The notes under the pieces are model-generated. The model did no database searches. It saw only the letters and a list, made by a program, of their open reading frames with translations, and was not told the origin of the DNA. DNA of 64,000 bases, taken from contig CM053156.1 in NCBI GenBank assembly GCA_028571685.1, positions 82,339,049 to 82,403,048 on the forward strand, given 5' to 3'. This document shows positions 55,670 to 64,000 of this stretch, piece after piece. Within the stretch, counting starts at the first letter, position 1. Each line of letters begins with the position of its first letter. The DNA is from Heterohyrax brucei. Lineage: Eukaryota; Chordata; Mammalia; Hyracoidea; Procaviidae. The position numbers and the translations under genes were made by a program.

Positions 55670-56250
55670 TTTTGAATTATTATTTTATCGGACTTTAAGT
55701 GAAAGCTTACAACCCAAGTCAATTTGTCAGACAAAAGCTTGCACACACACACTGCTGTGTACCTGTAGTTACTCTCCCCACCCTGTGACAGCACAGTCCT
55801 ACCCGATATATCCTGTGTCCATTCAGCTAGCTCCTGTTTCCCTCCACCGCCTCAACTTTCCTCTAAAGGAGCTGCCCAGCTAGCCTCATGTACGTACTTA
55901 AGCCAAGACGGATACTCTTCACCAGTGCTATTTTATATCCTGTAGCCTAGTCCAATCTTTGTCTGAAGAGCTGGCTTTGGGAATGAGTATCACTGGCTCA
56001 TGATCATATGCTAGGTCCTGAAATGGTACTTCTTTCTGTTACCATGTCTCTGTGAATTTAAAACTCATTTAGGGGTGCTTAAAGATGGAGCATTCCACAC
56101 AACTAACAATAAGATCATCCCTAATTTACCTTTTCCTCTTTCCCTGCTAGTGTTTTCCTTCAACTTTTATTTTCTTTCTTTTTGGGGGTTCTTTCATCTC
56201 CTGTTCTAATAATCTAATTTTGCTTCAGTTTTCAAGTTCAAGGTAAACAC
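55670..56250 (-). mobile_element. L1 3' UTR fragment
   Basis: CCAAGTCAATTTGTCAGAC, CCTGTGTCCATTCAGCTAGC and GTCTGAAGAGCTGGCTTTGG match 36690-37520. The distal limit is approximate. Confidence 0.75.
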
Positions 56251-56297
56251 TGATACGTAAGTGTGATGCCGATAGCGCAGAAAGATACAGGGGAATT

Positions 56298-56527
56298 ACT
56301 GCTAGGATTAAGGAGTCCTGGTGGCTTAAAGGTTAAGTGCCTGGCTACTAACTAAAAAATTGGTAGTTCAAACCCACAGGTGTCTCTGAAGGAGAAAGAC
56401 CTGGCAATCTTCTCCTGTGAAAACTTAAGCCTTGGAACCCTATGGGTTAGTTGTACTCTATCCTATAGGGTCACGATAAGTCAGAATCGACTTGACAGCA
56501 CACAGTAACAACAACACTACTAGGATT
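56298..56527 (+). mobile_element. AfroSINE, long type, AACAAC tail, with 12-bp TSD
   Basis: ACTGCTAGGATT (56298-56309) and ACTACTAGGATT (56516-56527) flank a full long-type SINE ending GACAGCACACAGTAACAACAAC. The tail is RTE-like. Confidence 0.93.
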
Positions 56528-56628
56528 TGTAGGTCTCGGAATGGTACGGAATGAAAACACAAGGGGGACAACCCCTTTTTCTTCCATGCTTCCCACACTT
56601 CCACTTTGAGCTATGACCTTTAGCTGTT

Positions 56629-57034
56629 TGTCTCAGTCATCTTGTGGTGCTGTAACAGAAATGCCCCAAGCTGATGGCTTTAACAAACAGAAATTGGTTT
56701 TCTCATTGCGTAGGAGGCTAGAAGTCCAAATTCAGGCCCCTAGCTCTAGGGGAAGCCTTTCTTTCTCCGTCGGCTCTGGAGGAAGGTCCTTGTCTCTTTC
56801 AGTGTCTTCTTCTGACAAGTGTTCACGTGGCTTAGCATCTTTCTTTCCCCATCTCTGCTTGGCGTATTTCATTTCATCTCTTCACCTAAAAAGAGACTGA
56901 CTCAAAATATACCCTACACTAATCCTGTCTCATTAACATAATAAAGACAACACGTTTCCAAATGAGATTATAAACACAGCCACCAGGATTGGGGTTTACA
57001 ACACATCTGGAGGGGACACGGTTACATCCATAAC
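56629..57034 (-). mobile_element. MaLR-like LTR
   Basis: TGTCTCAGTCATCTTGTGGTGC start and TACATCCATAACA end; TTTAACAAACAGAAATTGG and AGGAGGCTAGAAGTCC inside. Confidence 0.85.
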
Positions 57035-57405
57035 ACCATTTAAATAGAATGTGTTTGATCTTGGCTTTTGGCCAGGTAGTGGTTGTCAGCGTCGACTTCG
57101 TCATCTCCAATTCATTATACGTAAGGAATTTTCCACACATTTTTCTGCAATGTCTCATTATATACATCATTCTCGTGAAGAAGGTGATTATTAATAATCT
57201 CCCCATTTAGAGAATGTGAAACTGACTTTGCCTGTCTTCTTGCTGTTTTGGCTAAGATCCAAAGCAAAGACAAGAGGAGGTGCTATGGACTGTCATAGTC
57301 TCTCCCCAGTTCAAACAACTGAGTTCTTCAAGGGAATCATTGACAGCAGGAGGGTGATTATATGAAGAGTCCATTATTTTATTTCCTGGTTGGATAATGG
57401 TTGCA
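57035..57405. other. Mostly unclassified; possible MIR patch
   Basis: TTATTAATAATCTCCCCATTTAG, then AATGTGAAACTGACTTTG near 57185 may be a reversed MIR end. Confidence 0.4.
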
Positions 57406-57407
57406 AA

Positions 57408-57612
57408 TCTGTTGCTGTTGAGTTCATTCCAATTCCAGCCAAGCCAAGTGCTGTCAAGTCGGATCTGACTCATGGCGACCATTCCAATTCATAGCAACCA
57501 GATAGGATAGAGTAGAACTATGCCACAGGGTTTCCAAGGAGCAGTTGGTGGATTCAAAATGCAGACCTTTTGGTTATCAGCCAAGCTCTTAAATAGTGTA
57601 TCACCAGGGCTC
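57408..57612 (-). mobile_element. AfroSINE, short type, carrying a nested mini-insertion
   Basis: GTTGCTGTTGAGTTCATTCC, then after the insert CATAGCAACCAGATAGG, GGTTTCCAAGGAGCAGTTGG and reversed head ATCACCAGGGCTCC. Confidence 0.9.
57425..57490 (-). mobile_element. SINE mini-insertion (44 bp) with perfect 11-bp TSD
   Basis: CATTCCAATTC at 57425-57435 and 57480-57490 flanks 44 bp: CAGCCAAGCCAAGTGCTGTC, then AAGTCGGATCTGACTCATGGCGAC. It contains the whole palindrome region and a few bases beyond. It sits inside an older SINE of the same broad family. Confidence 0.92.
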
Positions 57613-57639
57613 CAGACACTGGTTAAAACCAAGAAAAAA

Positions 57640-57798
57640 ATCAAACCCACTGCCACTGAGTCAATTCCAACTCATAGCAACCCTATAGACAGAGTAGAAC
57701 TGGCCCATAGAGTTTCCAAGGAGTGTCTGATGTATTTGAACTGCTGACCTTTTGGTTAGCAGCCGTAGCACTTAACCACTATGTCCTCAGGGTTTCTA
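57640..57798 (-). mobile_element. AfroSINE, short type, well preserved
   Basis: AAATCAAACCCACTGCCACTG tail, GTCAATTCCAACTCATAGCAACC, reversed head TATGTCCTCAGGGTTTC. Confidence 0.94.
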
Positions 57799-57989
57799 CT
57801 AATTGTGGAGGGAGGGAAACTGATGGAGTAAAGCTGAAATGGCCCTGTGCCACCACTGTGTGATGTAGCAATGATGTGAGAGTTTCCTGTACATCCCATA
57901 AGCATTACAGAAGCTGAACTTGCACTCGCATTTTCCTGCTGGTGTCCTCCTACGAAGGTCAGCCATTCATGAAGACAAACAAGCCGTGG

Positions 57990-58095
57990 AGAGTGGGAGG
58001 TAGCAGCTGCAGTACTTAGTCACTGCACCCCTAGGGTTTCCAGTGATCTCATAAACCCACTGCTGTCAAGTGGATTCTGACTTGTAGTGACACAA
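57990..58095 (-). mobile_element. Two partial AfroSINE ends in reversed order
   Basis: 57990-58042 is a reversed head (GTAGCAGCTGCAGTACTTAG, then GCACCCCTAGGGTTTCC); 58053-58095 is a reversed tail (AAACCCACTGCTGTCAAGTGG). They are two truncated copies or one rearranged copy. Confidence 0.75.
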
Positions 58096-58376
58096 CACAC
58101 AGACCTGTTGGTTGGGACACAACCTGCCTTAAGAGGCAGCATCAAATGCTGTCACACAGAAGGCAGAACGACAAGCAGAGAGGCAGCAGTGACCACTCAA
58201 GGGAGAAGGAAGACTTGGCCCATTAAGTAGGGAGACATTTCTCTTCTTTCTACTCTTTGCCCCAGCTCTCTACACCAAAGAGGGTGAGCTAAGGTGAGAA
58301 TTGTAGAGGTCTGTAAGGCAAGGCCTCTGTCCCAAAGAGCTGACTCCCCAATAAGTTGATCATTTAAGTACACATC

Positions 58377-58540
58377 AGCTGTCGGTTGTCACTGAGTTGG
58401 TTCCTACTCACGGTGACCTTACGGGGAACAGAATGGCGCTTTGCTTGGTCCCTCCACGTCTTCACAATCCTTGCTACGTCTGTGTTCATGTTGTAGCTAT
58501 TGCGTCAATCTGTATGGTGGAGGGCTTTCCTCTGCAATTG
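58377..58540 (-). mobile_element. RTE/BovB-like LINE 3' fragment
   Basis: GTTGTCACTGAGTTGGTTCC, GGGGAACAGAATGGCGC, TGCTTGGTCCCTCCACGTC and GCTATTGCGTCAATCTG, as in the other reversed RTE ends. Confidence 0.75.
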
Positions 58541-59334
58541 TAAAATACGGTTGTCACATTTGCTGCTATAAATTGTATCTTTAATTGATACTATTGAAAC
58601 ATGATTAAAAGAAAACGTGCTTTTATAAAGTTGATACCAGTTTTCTACATGTAGTCTTTGTTGCATAAACATTGAAAGCACAGGGAGAGTTATGCTAAAC
58701 AAGTGATTTATTCCCATGAGTTATGGATCTTCTCCTGAGTCAGGAGTGGCAGAACTGAATAGAACTTGAAAGATTTATGGAGAGGTAGCAACAAAGAAGA
58801 GAAAGAAGAAGACTTCTCTGGAGTTGGGTTCTTTTTGCCACACTGAGCCTAGATAAAAGCCACAATTAAATCCGTTACCTGATGTGGGGGTTGTGTCCCA
58901 ACCAACTGTTTAGAAAAACAACCTTAATTGTCAACAAGAAAAATTTACCTCTGATAAGATCTTTTAAACTGTACTCATCACTCGAAGAATGTTTTTAAAA
59001 ATGCTATTCGGTTTCCTATCTCTTCCTTTGCAATGAATTATGAGCTCAATTTCTTTCAAGCTTGAGATTTTTTAATTGGAAATTCTGGTTGCAGGACTTT
59101 CAATATCTCCAGGGTTTTCTAATATCTGACTTCATCTCTTTGAATTTTTGCACACACATATGCACTAAAGGAGTAAAAGTATTAATTGTGGGCATTTTAT
59201 TTTGCCATTTTTAATTATAATTTTCGCTATAGTTATTGGTTAGCCATGTGGCTCAGTGAGGGTAAACTACTTAAGGAAAATGAAGTTCCATCCCATGGAG
59301 CCAACACATTTCTTTTAAGGAGATATTGTAGTGG
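58541..59334. other. No feature recognised
   Basis: A+T-rich unclassified sequence. Confidence 0.45.
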
Positions 59335-59620
59335 GGATTTGAAGTTCTACCTCTGAGATTCACTAGCCGTATAATCTAGGGCAGGAACAACTGGTGGTGT
59401 ATTGGTTGAGTTCTATGTCTGTTAACAGAAAGGTTGGCAGTTCAAATCCTCCAGGTGCTCTGTGGAAACTCTATGGGGCCGTTTTACTCTGTTCTATAGA
59501 GTTACTACAAGTTGGAATCAATGGCATTGGATTTGGTTCGGTTTTTTTAATCTAGGGAAAAATTCACATGGCTAAGTCTCACTTTGCTCAGTTATAAAGT
59601 GACCTGGATGTCCCTCATAG
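59335..59620 (+). mobile_element. MIR interrupted by a SINE
   Basis: GGGATTTGAAGTTCTACCTC, then ATTCACTAGCCGTATAATCTAGGG, continues at 59549 with AATCTAGGG and CACTTTGCTCAGTTATAAAG, in MIR order (ACTAGCTGTGTGACCTTGGG, then CTCAGTTTCC). Confidence 0.65.
59373..59557 (+). mobile_element. AfroSINE nested in MIR with perfect 9-bp TSD
   Basis: AATCTAGGG at 59373-59381 and 59549-59557. Body from GGAACAACTGGTGGTGTATTGG to GGCATTGGATTTGGTTCGG and a T run. Confidence 0.93.
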
Positions 59621-59884
59621 AGAGGACTTCAAATTACTGCCATTAATGAACTTCTCAACACACTGTTTGGCCACCAGCAAGCCAACAAAAGCTACAATAA
59701 ATATGACCCGTGACTGTTGTTGCTTTGAACTACTGCCATAAACTGTATCTTCAATGCCAGTCTACCATCTTGAAAACTTGTGTTCTGGGTCACCAGGAAA
59801 GTACACTTTTCCTTTAGAAATCAGTTCCTGAGAAGGGATGGGTTGTGATACATTGTGATGGTATATAACAGACCAAACAGGAAA

Positions 59885-60145
59885 AGGAAAATCCTATGGA
59901 AAAAATCTCTCTGGCCAAGAGCCAGCAAAGAGCCAGCTACATGAGTGAGTTTGGAAGCTAATTTTCCAGTTCCATCTGAGCCCTGAGATGACTGCCATCC
60001 CTATGACAGCTTGGTGACAGCCTGAGTGGGACCCCTTCAGCTGAGCTCCTGTTGGGTTCCTGACCCACCAAAACTGTGAGTAAATGCTCTTGTTATTTTA
60101 AACACTGAGTTTTGGGCTAATCTGTTCTGCAGCCTTAGCTACCTC
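59885..60145 (+). mobile_element. Ancient LTR-like repeat (MLT1-type?), 3' part
   Basis: CCCTGAGATGACTGCCATCCC, GGTTCCTGACCCACCAAAAC, TGTTATTTTAAACACTGAGTTTTGG and GGCTAATCTGTTCTGCAG follow the 3' half of a common pan-mammalian repeat. Confidence 0.5.
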
Positions 60146-60214
60146 ATCACCCTTTATGAATTGCATCCCTGTCCTTGACCTTGACATCCCCAACCCCCAT
60201 CCGCTGCCTGCTTG

Positions 60215-60350
60215 CCCACCTCCCCACCTGTTCTCTCTCTCTGCCTTCTCTTCCTGCCTCCTTCCCCTACTCCCCTCTTCTTTCTTTCTTTCTTTTCCCG
60301 TTTCTATCTTGCTTGCTTGGTTACTTTCCTGCTTTCTGTCTTCTTTTTAT
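60215..60350. repeat. Pyrimidine-rich (CT)n tract
   Basis: Irregular CT/CTTT-rich run (for example CTTTCTTTCTTTC at 60281). Confidence 0.8.
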
Positions 60351-60409
60351 TCTTGTTCCGTATCACATTGTAACACCGTTTGAGTCATTCCCTCATTTAA
60401 TTTATTTAT

Positions 60410-60540
60410 TTTTTAATTGTCCATGTCTCTCTAAAATATAAGTTCTGCAAGACTTGGGGTTTTGGTCTGTGTTGTTGACTGCTGTATCTTCAGTGCCTGA
60501 CTCAATGGAACTCAAATGTTTGTTGGATAAATAAATGCAA
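60410..60540 (+). mobile_element. L2 (ancient LINE) 3' end
   Basis: ACTGCTGTATCTTCAGTGCC, then AATGTTTGTTGGATAAATAAATG matches the L2 3' end (CTGTATCCCCAGTGCC, then ATTTGTTGAATGAATGA). Confidence 0.7.
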
Positions 60541-61929
60541 GTTCTAAGAAATGAAATTCAGTTGCTTTAATTATGGTTTAAAAGAATTGTTCTTATTTAG
60601 CATTTTGGCTTGTCAGGTCCATTTGGTTTCATCCCAGCTCAGATCTCCTGTAGACTTGGGGACATTTTAGAAAATTAGGTTCAGAGAGCCGAGAAAGAAG
60701 ATTTCTGCAATTTGAGGAATTTTTTTTTTTTTTTTTAAACCTCATTAAAAACCTGCGTCTTTTTCTAGGTGGTTATAAACTTTAGCAAATTTACCTGCTG
60801 GGAAAAGACAGAGGAAACAAATGGCCTTCTGCCTAAATGGCTTTTTACCTGAATTATTTTCACCCATGCAAAGCCTCAGTGGAGAGCTGAGGTAGGATTT
60901 TGTGGATCAGCAGCAGTGTAGGGAAAACCGGTAGCCATCGAAATAGTGGCAGGAGAGCCCGGCTCACTTCTGCCTTCTAGTGTTTTCTTGACTGGTTCCT
61001 ACATCTGCAATGAGACGTGACGTTTCGTTGCTTGCTCTTGGACCTGTCGAGTGTTTTCCCACTGTTCTGTCTGCTTTGCCGTGACTTGTTTGCAGTTCTT
61101 GTGATTAAATACGCAATTAAGGCTTAAATAAAATAAAGCATAAGACATCTTGCAATTAGGAGGGCACCGCTATGCCGGAGACAGATTCAAATGTCAGTGT
61201 CTTCAACCAGCACCGGAAGTGGGACTTGCTTCTTCTTACCCGACTAAGTAGGAGTCGGATGAGCTGGAGCTCAGGGCACTGATAACAGCTCCTTTCAGGC
61301 TTATAATACCGGGGGGTAATTTCTGGAATGATTTGTAGGCTGCTAGAGTCCAACCTACGCAGTGCAAATGACACTAATGTAGCTTGTTTATCAGTGTGAT
61401 GTAGCATCTCTCTCTCACTTGGCGCAGGGCATTGTAAATCTGATCTTCACAGGTGATGTTGCTGTGATCCCCACCCCTCCTCCAGTTGCAGTAACATGAT
61501 TATGAGAGATACATTCATCTGTCTATACAGAAAGGATTGGAAGGTGGCTGCATTCATTTTTTAATCTCTGTCTGAGTATTTAATCATGTGGACATTGTTC
61601 AATGGGAAAATGATCTTCTCTTCCCCATTAGCAACATTCCTTCAGTCTCGAGAAATAGAAATATCAGAGTATATTAAGGAAAATGACATCCAAGGCTGAT
61701 ATATTAGAGCTCAGAAAGTGTGATTAAGTATGCTGTTAATTAACTCTTTTTGCCAGAATCGTTGCAAATGTGCTCTCATATTTTAGAGTTGTTTGAACTG
61801 CAGAGAAAGGCCAGGAGACTGGCCTGAGGCGGTTGGGAGTCAGACATCATTGGTTTAATTAACTCTATCAACATAACAAAAACAGAGTGAGTGTCTTCCA
61901 TTTTAAACAGGATCTTAATGGGGTATCAT
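60541..61929. other. Repeat-poor stretch; no gene seen
   Basis: About 1.4 kb with no recognised element apart from a T run at 60720-60737. TTAATTAACTCT occurs twice (61736-61747 and 61855-61866). A candidate conserved non-coding segment, but conservation cannot be seen from one sequence. Confidence 0.5.
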
Positions 61930-61932
61930 CCT

Positions 61933-62085
61933 AGTTACAATAGCAGTTACTCTTCTGATTCATAGTGACCCTACAGGACAGAGCAGAAATACCCCATAGG
62001 GTTCCCCAGGAGTGCCTGGGGGATTCAAACCACCTGCATTTTGGTTAGCAGCTGAGCTCTTAACCGCTGTGCCACCATGGTTTCT
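61933..62085 (-). mobile_element. AfroSINE, short type
   Basis: CTTCTGATTCATAGTGACCC, GCCTGGGGGATTCAAACCACC, reversed head GTGCCACCATGGTTTC. Confidence 0.9.
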
Positions 62086-62235
62086 CCAACAGCAGCGAGG
62101 AGCTGTAGGTCTGAAATACACGCCACCGTGGCTTCTACAATAGCCACTAGGAGATACGAAACTTGTGGCTTTTTTAAACTTGGCAGTTCCTTCACTTGTC
62201 CAACGCCCTTGTCTTTAGTACTATCACTCGCATGG

Positions 62236-62398
62236 AGCCTCGGGGGCTCAAAGTTTAAGAGCTTGGCTGCTAAGCAGAAGGTCAGTGGGTCCAGCAGCTG
62301 TGTAAGAGAAAAACTTGGCAGTCTGCTCCGGTAAAGATCCCGGTTTAGGAAACCTTTGGGGGCAACTCTGCTCTGTCCTCCAGGGGGCGCTGTGTCAG
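62236..62398 (+). mobile_element. AfroSINE, long type, diverged
   Basis: GCTCAAAGTTTAAGAGCTTGG, AAAACTTGGCAGTCTGCTCC, GGCAACTCTGCTCTGTCC. Confidence 0.82.
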
Positions 62399-62484
62399 CC
62401 AATGATGAATGACGGTAACAAGATCAACACTCCTGGATGCAACAAGCGATTATTAAGCAAACACCAGGTGCTAAGCACTGTTCT

Positions 62485-62690
62485 GGAGTCCCTGGCTGAC
62501 GTGAAGGGTTAATGGGCCTGGCTGCTCGCTGAATGGTTGCCAGTTCGAGTCCTCCCAGAGGCATCTCAGAAGAACGGCCTGACGATCTACTTCTGCCAAA
62601 CCAGCCACTGAAAATCCTGTGGAGTCCAGCTCTGCTCTGACACACGTGAGGCTGTCATGACTCCAGGTTGTCTCCTCGGCAGCTAGGAAA
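62485..62690 (+). mobile_element. AfroSINE, long type
   Basis: GGAGTCCCTGGCTGACGTG head, GCCAGTTCGAGTCCTCCCAG, AAGAACGGCCTGACGATC, TCTGCTCTGACACACGTGAGG. Confidence 0.85.
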
Positions 62691-62742
62691 GAAAAGCACG
62701 TCTTCTTCCGTGTTGAGGATAAAAGTAGTGAACCTTTCAAGA

Positions 62743-63211
62743 TGTTGAAATGAGACATAAGTAACTCCATTTAGAGGAAGAGTGTAGTGAAAATTCAGAC
62801 TCCAGGAACCAACTTAGCAGGAAATAACAAGAAGAAAAATACCATAAGGTAATTACACCGAAACAGATAGAGCCTGGAGGCAGTCTCACAAATAACCCCT
62901 GGAGGCAGCCTAGTAAAACATCCAGTAATGGAAATTCTGTGTGGTTAACACATTCACCCACAGCTAAATTTTATAGCTTGCAGAAACTCCGTATAACCTG
63001 AGCCAATCAATGCAAAGGTCTGCTCCCCCTCCCTACCTTGCGATTTCACGACTTAAATACTGGGTGCAAAGGAAGCTTGAGGTTGCTCCCTGCTCTGTGT
63101 AGCTTGGGGTGCGTCCCTGGTGCACCAGTCTTTTCCCTATTGGGCATATTTTTAATAAAATTTTACCTTTAAAGAAATTCTGGGCCGCGTCTTGAAATCC
63201 AAACCCCAACA
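62743..63211 (+). mobile_element. Solo LTR of an endogenous retrovirus (class I-like)
   Basis: 469 bp beginning TGTTG and ending CAACA, a perfect 5-bp inverted end. The flanks AAGA (62739-62742) and AAGG (63212-63215) are a near-perfect 4-bp duplication, as usual for gammaretrovirus-like ERVs. AATAAA is at 63154-63159 with a TATA-like CTTAAATA about 105 bp upstream. No gag, pol or env sequence lies next to it, so it is a recombined solo LTR. The class assignment rests on length, 4-bp duplication and general layout. Confidence 0.72.
63154..63159 (+). promoter_or_regulatory. Polyadenylation signal in the solo LTR
   Basis: AATAAA in the expected R-region position of the LTR. Confidence 0.65.
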
Positions 63212-63215
63212 AAGG

Positions 63216-63937
63216 TTCCTGCTCTCCTGGGGTGTGCATCCAGGTGGGCGTAGGGGCAGACTATAAAACAGATAAACAAGAGTAACCAGGCTGACAGATG
63301 TCATGAACAAGTGGCAGGTGATGTGACACAGTGCGGGTAGTATGTGTCCAAACCCTAGATTGGGTGGCTAAGTGAGGACTCTCGGAGGAGGTGGCCTTTG
63401 AGCTGAAAGAAGAGCTTGGCAGGGAGAAAGGACAGATGAGGGGAAGGCCCTGAACTGAGGGTGGGATTGATCAGGCCAAAAGCTGGAGCTCGTGGAGCAG
63501 GGATGAGGGTAGTAGGATTCAGTCATATAGGCCACGGTGAGGTGCTTCTTAGGGTACGGGAAACCATTAAACAGATAAGCAATATGCTGGGGGTTTATAT
63601 TATCTTATATTTATAATAAATTATCTTTGGTACTACTGTTTAGGGAATGGAATGCAGATGATGAAGAGGTAAATGGGAGGACCATTCAGAAAGCTTACGC
63701 ATTATCATGTCAAGTGAAAGATGCATCCACCATGAACGGAAACAGCTGTCCGGAAGTGAGGAGGATTAGCACGGTGGAAGTACCTCATAGAAGTACCTCA
63801 CCAGGCCTTCAGGCCTCCCACAGTCCAATCCCCACCTCCTTCCCTGGTTTTATTTCCTGCTGCTTCTTACTGGGACAGTTAGTGCAGTCCACTCAGTACT
63901 CCCTGGCCCTTTATATGTATTTCTGTCCCTTCACCTA
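63216..63937. other. Ancient repeat-like sequence, no gene
   Basis: ACTCTCGGAGGAGGTGGCCTTTGAGCTGAAAG, then CATATAGGCCACGGTGAGG and AAACCATTAAACAGAT resembles the L2-associated repeat also at 43850-44120. A 103-residue frame at 63627-63938 has no recognisable domain. Confidence 0.4.
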
Positions 63938-64000
63938 AGGAGTCACAGTGATGGAGTGGCTAAAGCACCTGGCTGCTGACCAAAAGGTCAGTGGTTCAAA
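63938..64000 (+). mobile_element. AfroSINE head, cut by the right window edge
   Basis: GGAGTCACAGTGATGGAGTGG, then GGCTAAAGCACCTGGCTGC and AAAAGGTCAGTGGTTCAAA to the last base. Confidence 0.9.

Overview
The window is vertebrate nuclear DNA from an afrotherian mammal, most likely an elephant or another paenungulate. The main evidence is more than 35 copies of a tRNA-derived SINE of the AfroSINE type. Its sense strand carries GGTTAAGTGCTAC, then AGTTCGAATC, then TCGCTATGAGTCGGAATC. Also present are BovB-like RTE LINE fragments, L1, MaLR-like LTRs, mariner relics and old pan-mammalian MIR and L2 copies. No host protein-coding exon, tRNA or rRNA gene, CRISPR or prokaryotic feature could be supported. 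The only convincing coding sequence belongs to retrotransposons. The window reads as intergenic or intronic DNA assembled from nested insertions.

Layout. 1-6537: a nearly complete young L1 on the minus strand, running off the left edge in its 3' UTR. It has an intact ORF1, an ORF2 broken by one in-frame TGA, a 416-bp inter-ORF spacer and a GC-rich 5' UTR with a diverged ~199-bp tandem repeat. 6538-14543: LTR-like sequence, a mariner-derived fold-back element, RTE fragments, SINEs and a MaLR-like LTR. 14544-16438: a 5'-truncated plus-strand L1 of the same young family with target-site duplications (TSDs). 16439-30600: LTR-like blocks, an L1 3' end with a perfect TSD, many SINEs and two repeat-poor stretches. 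30600-43200: old L1 sequence carrying a nested LTR, a set of closely related MaLR-like LTRs, SINEs and RTE ends. 43200-52000: a CCAT-type repeat, CA/GT and AT microsatellites, L2-like sequence, SINEs and a second mariner fold-back. 52000-57100: an LTR, a 1.5-kb RTE/BovB-like reverse-transcriptase fragment, an L1 3' UTR and another LTR. 57400-64000: SINE clusters, one SINE nested in a MIR, a repeat-poor stretch, a solo class-I-like ERV LTR and a SINE cut by the right edge.

How the elements relate. Autonomous L1 and RTE elements supply the enzymes; SINEs and short fragments are passengers. One SINE variant ends in CACCTAACAACAAC, the same end as the RTE fragments, suggesting RTE mobilisation. 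Others end in GGCAGTGGGTTTGGTTTT or GGCACTTGG(CTTGG)n.

The most unusual pattern is a set of tiny (about 24-44 bp) insertions of the extreme 3' end of the CTTGG-tailed SINE variant. Several have target-site duplications, and most stop inside a perfect 16-bp palindrome of the SINE, which suggests reverse transcription aborting at an RNA hairpin. All family names rest on recognition by eye; no database search was possible.
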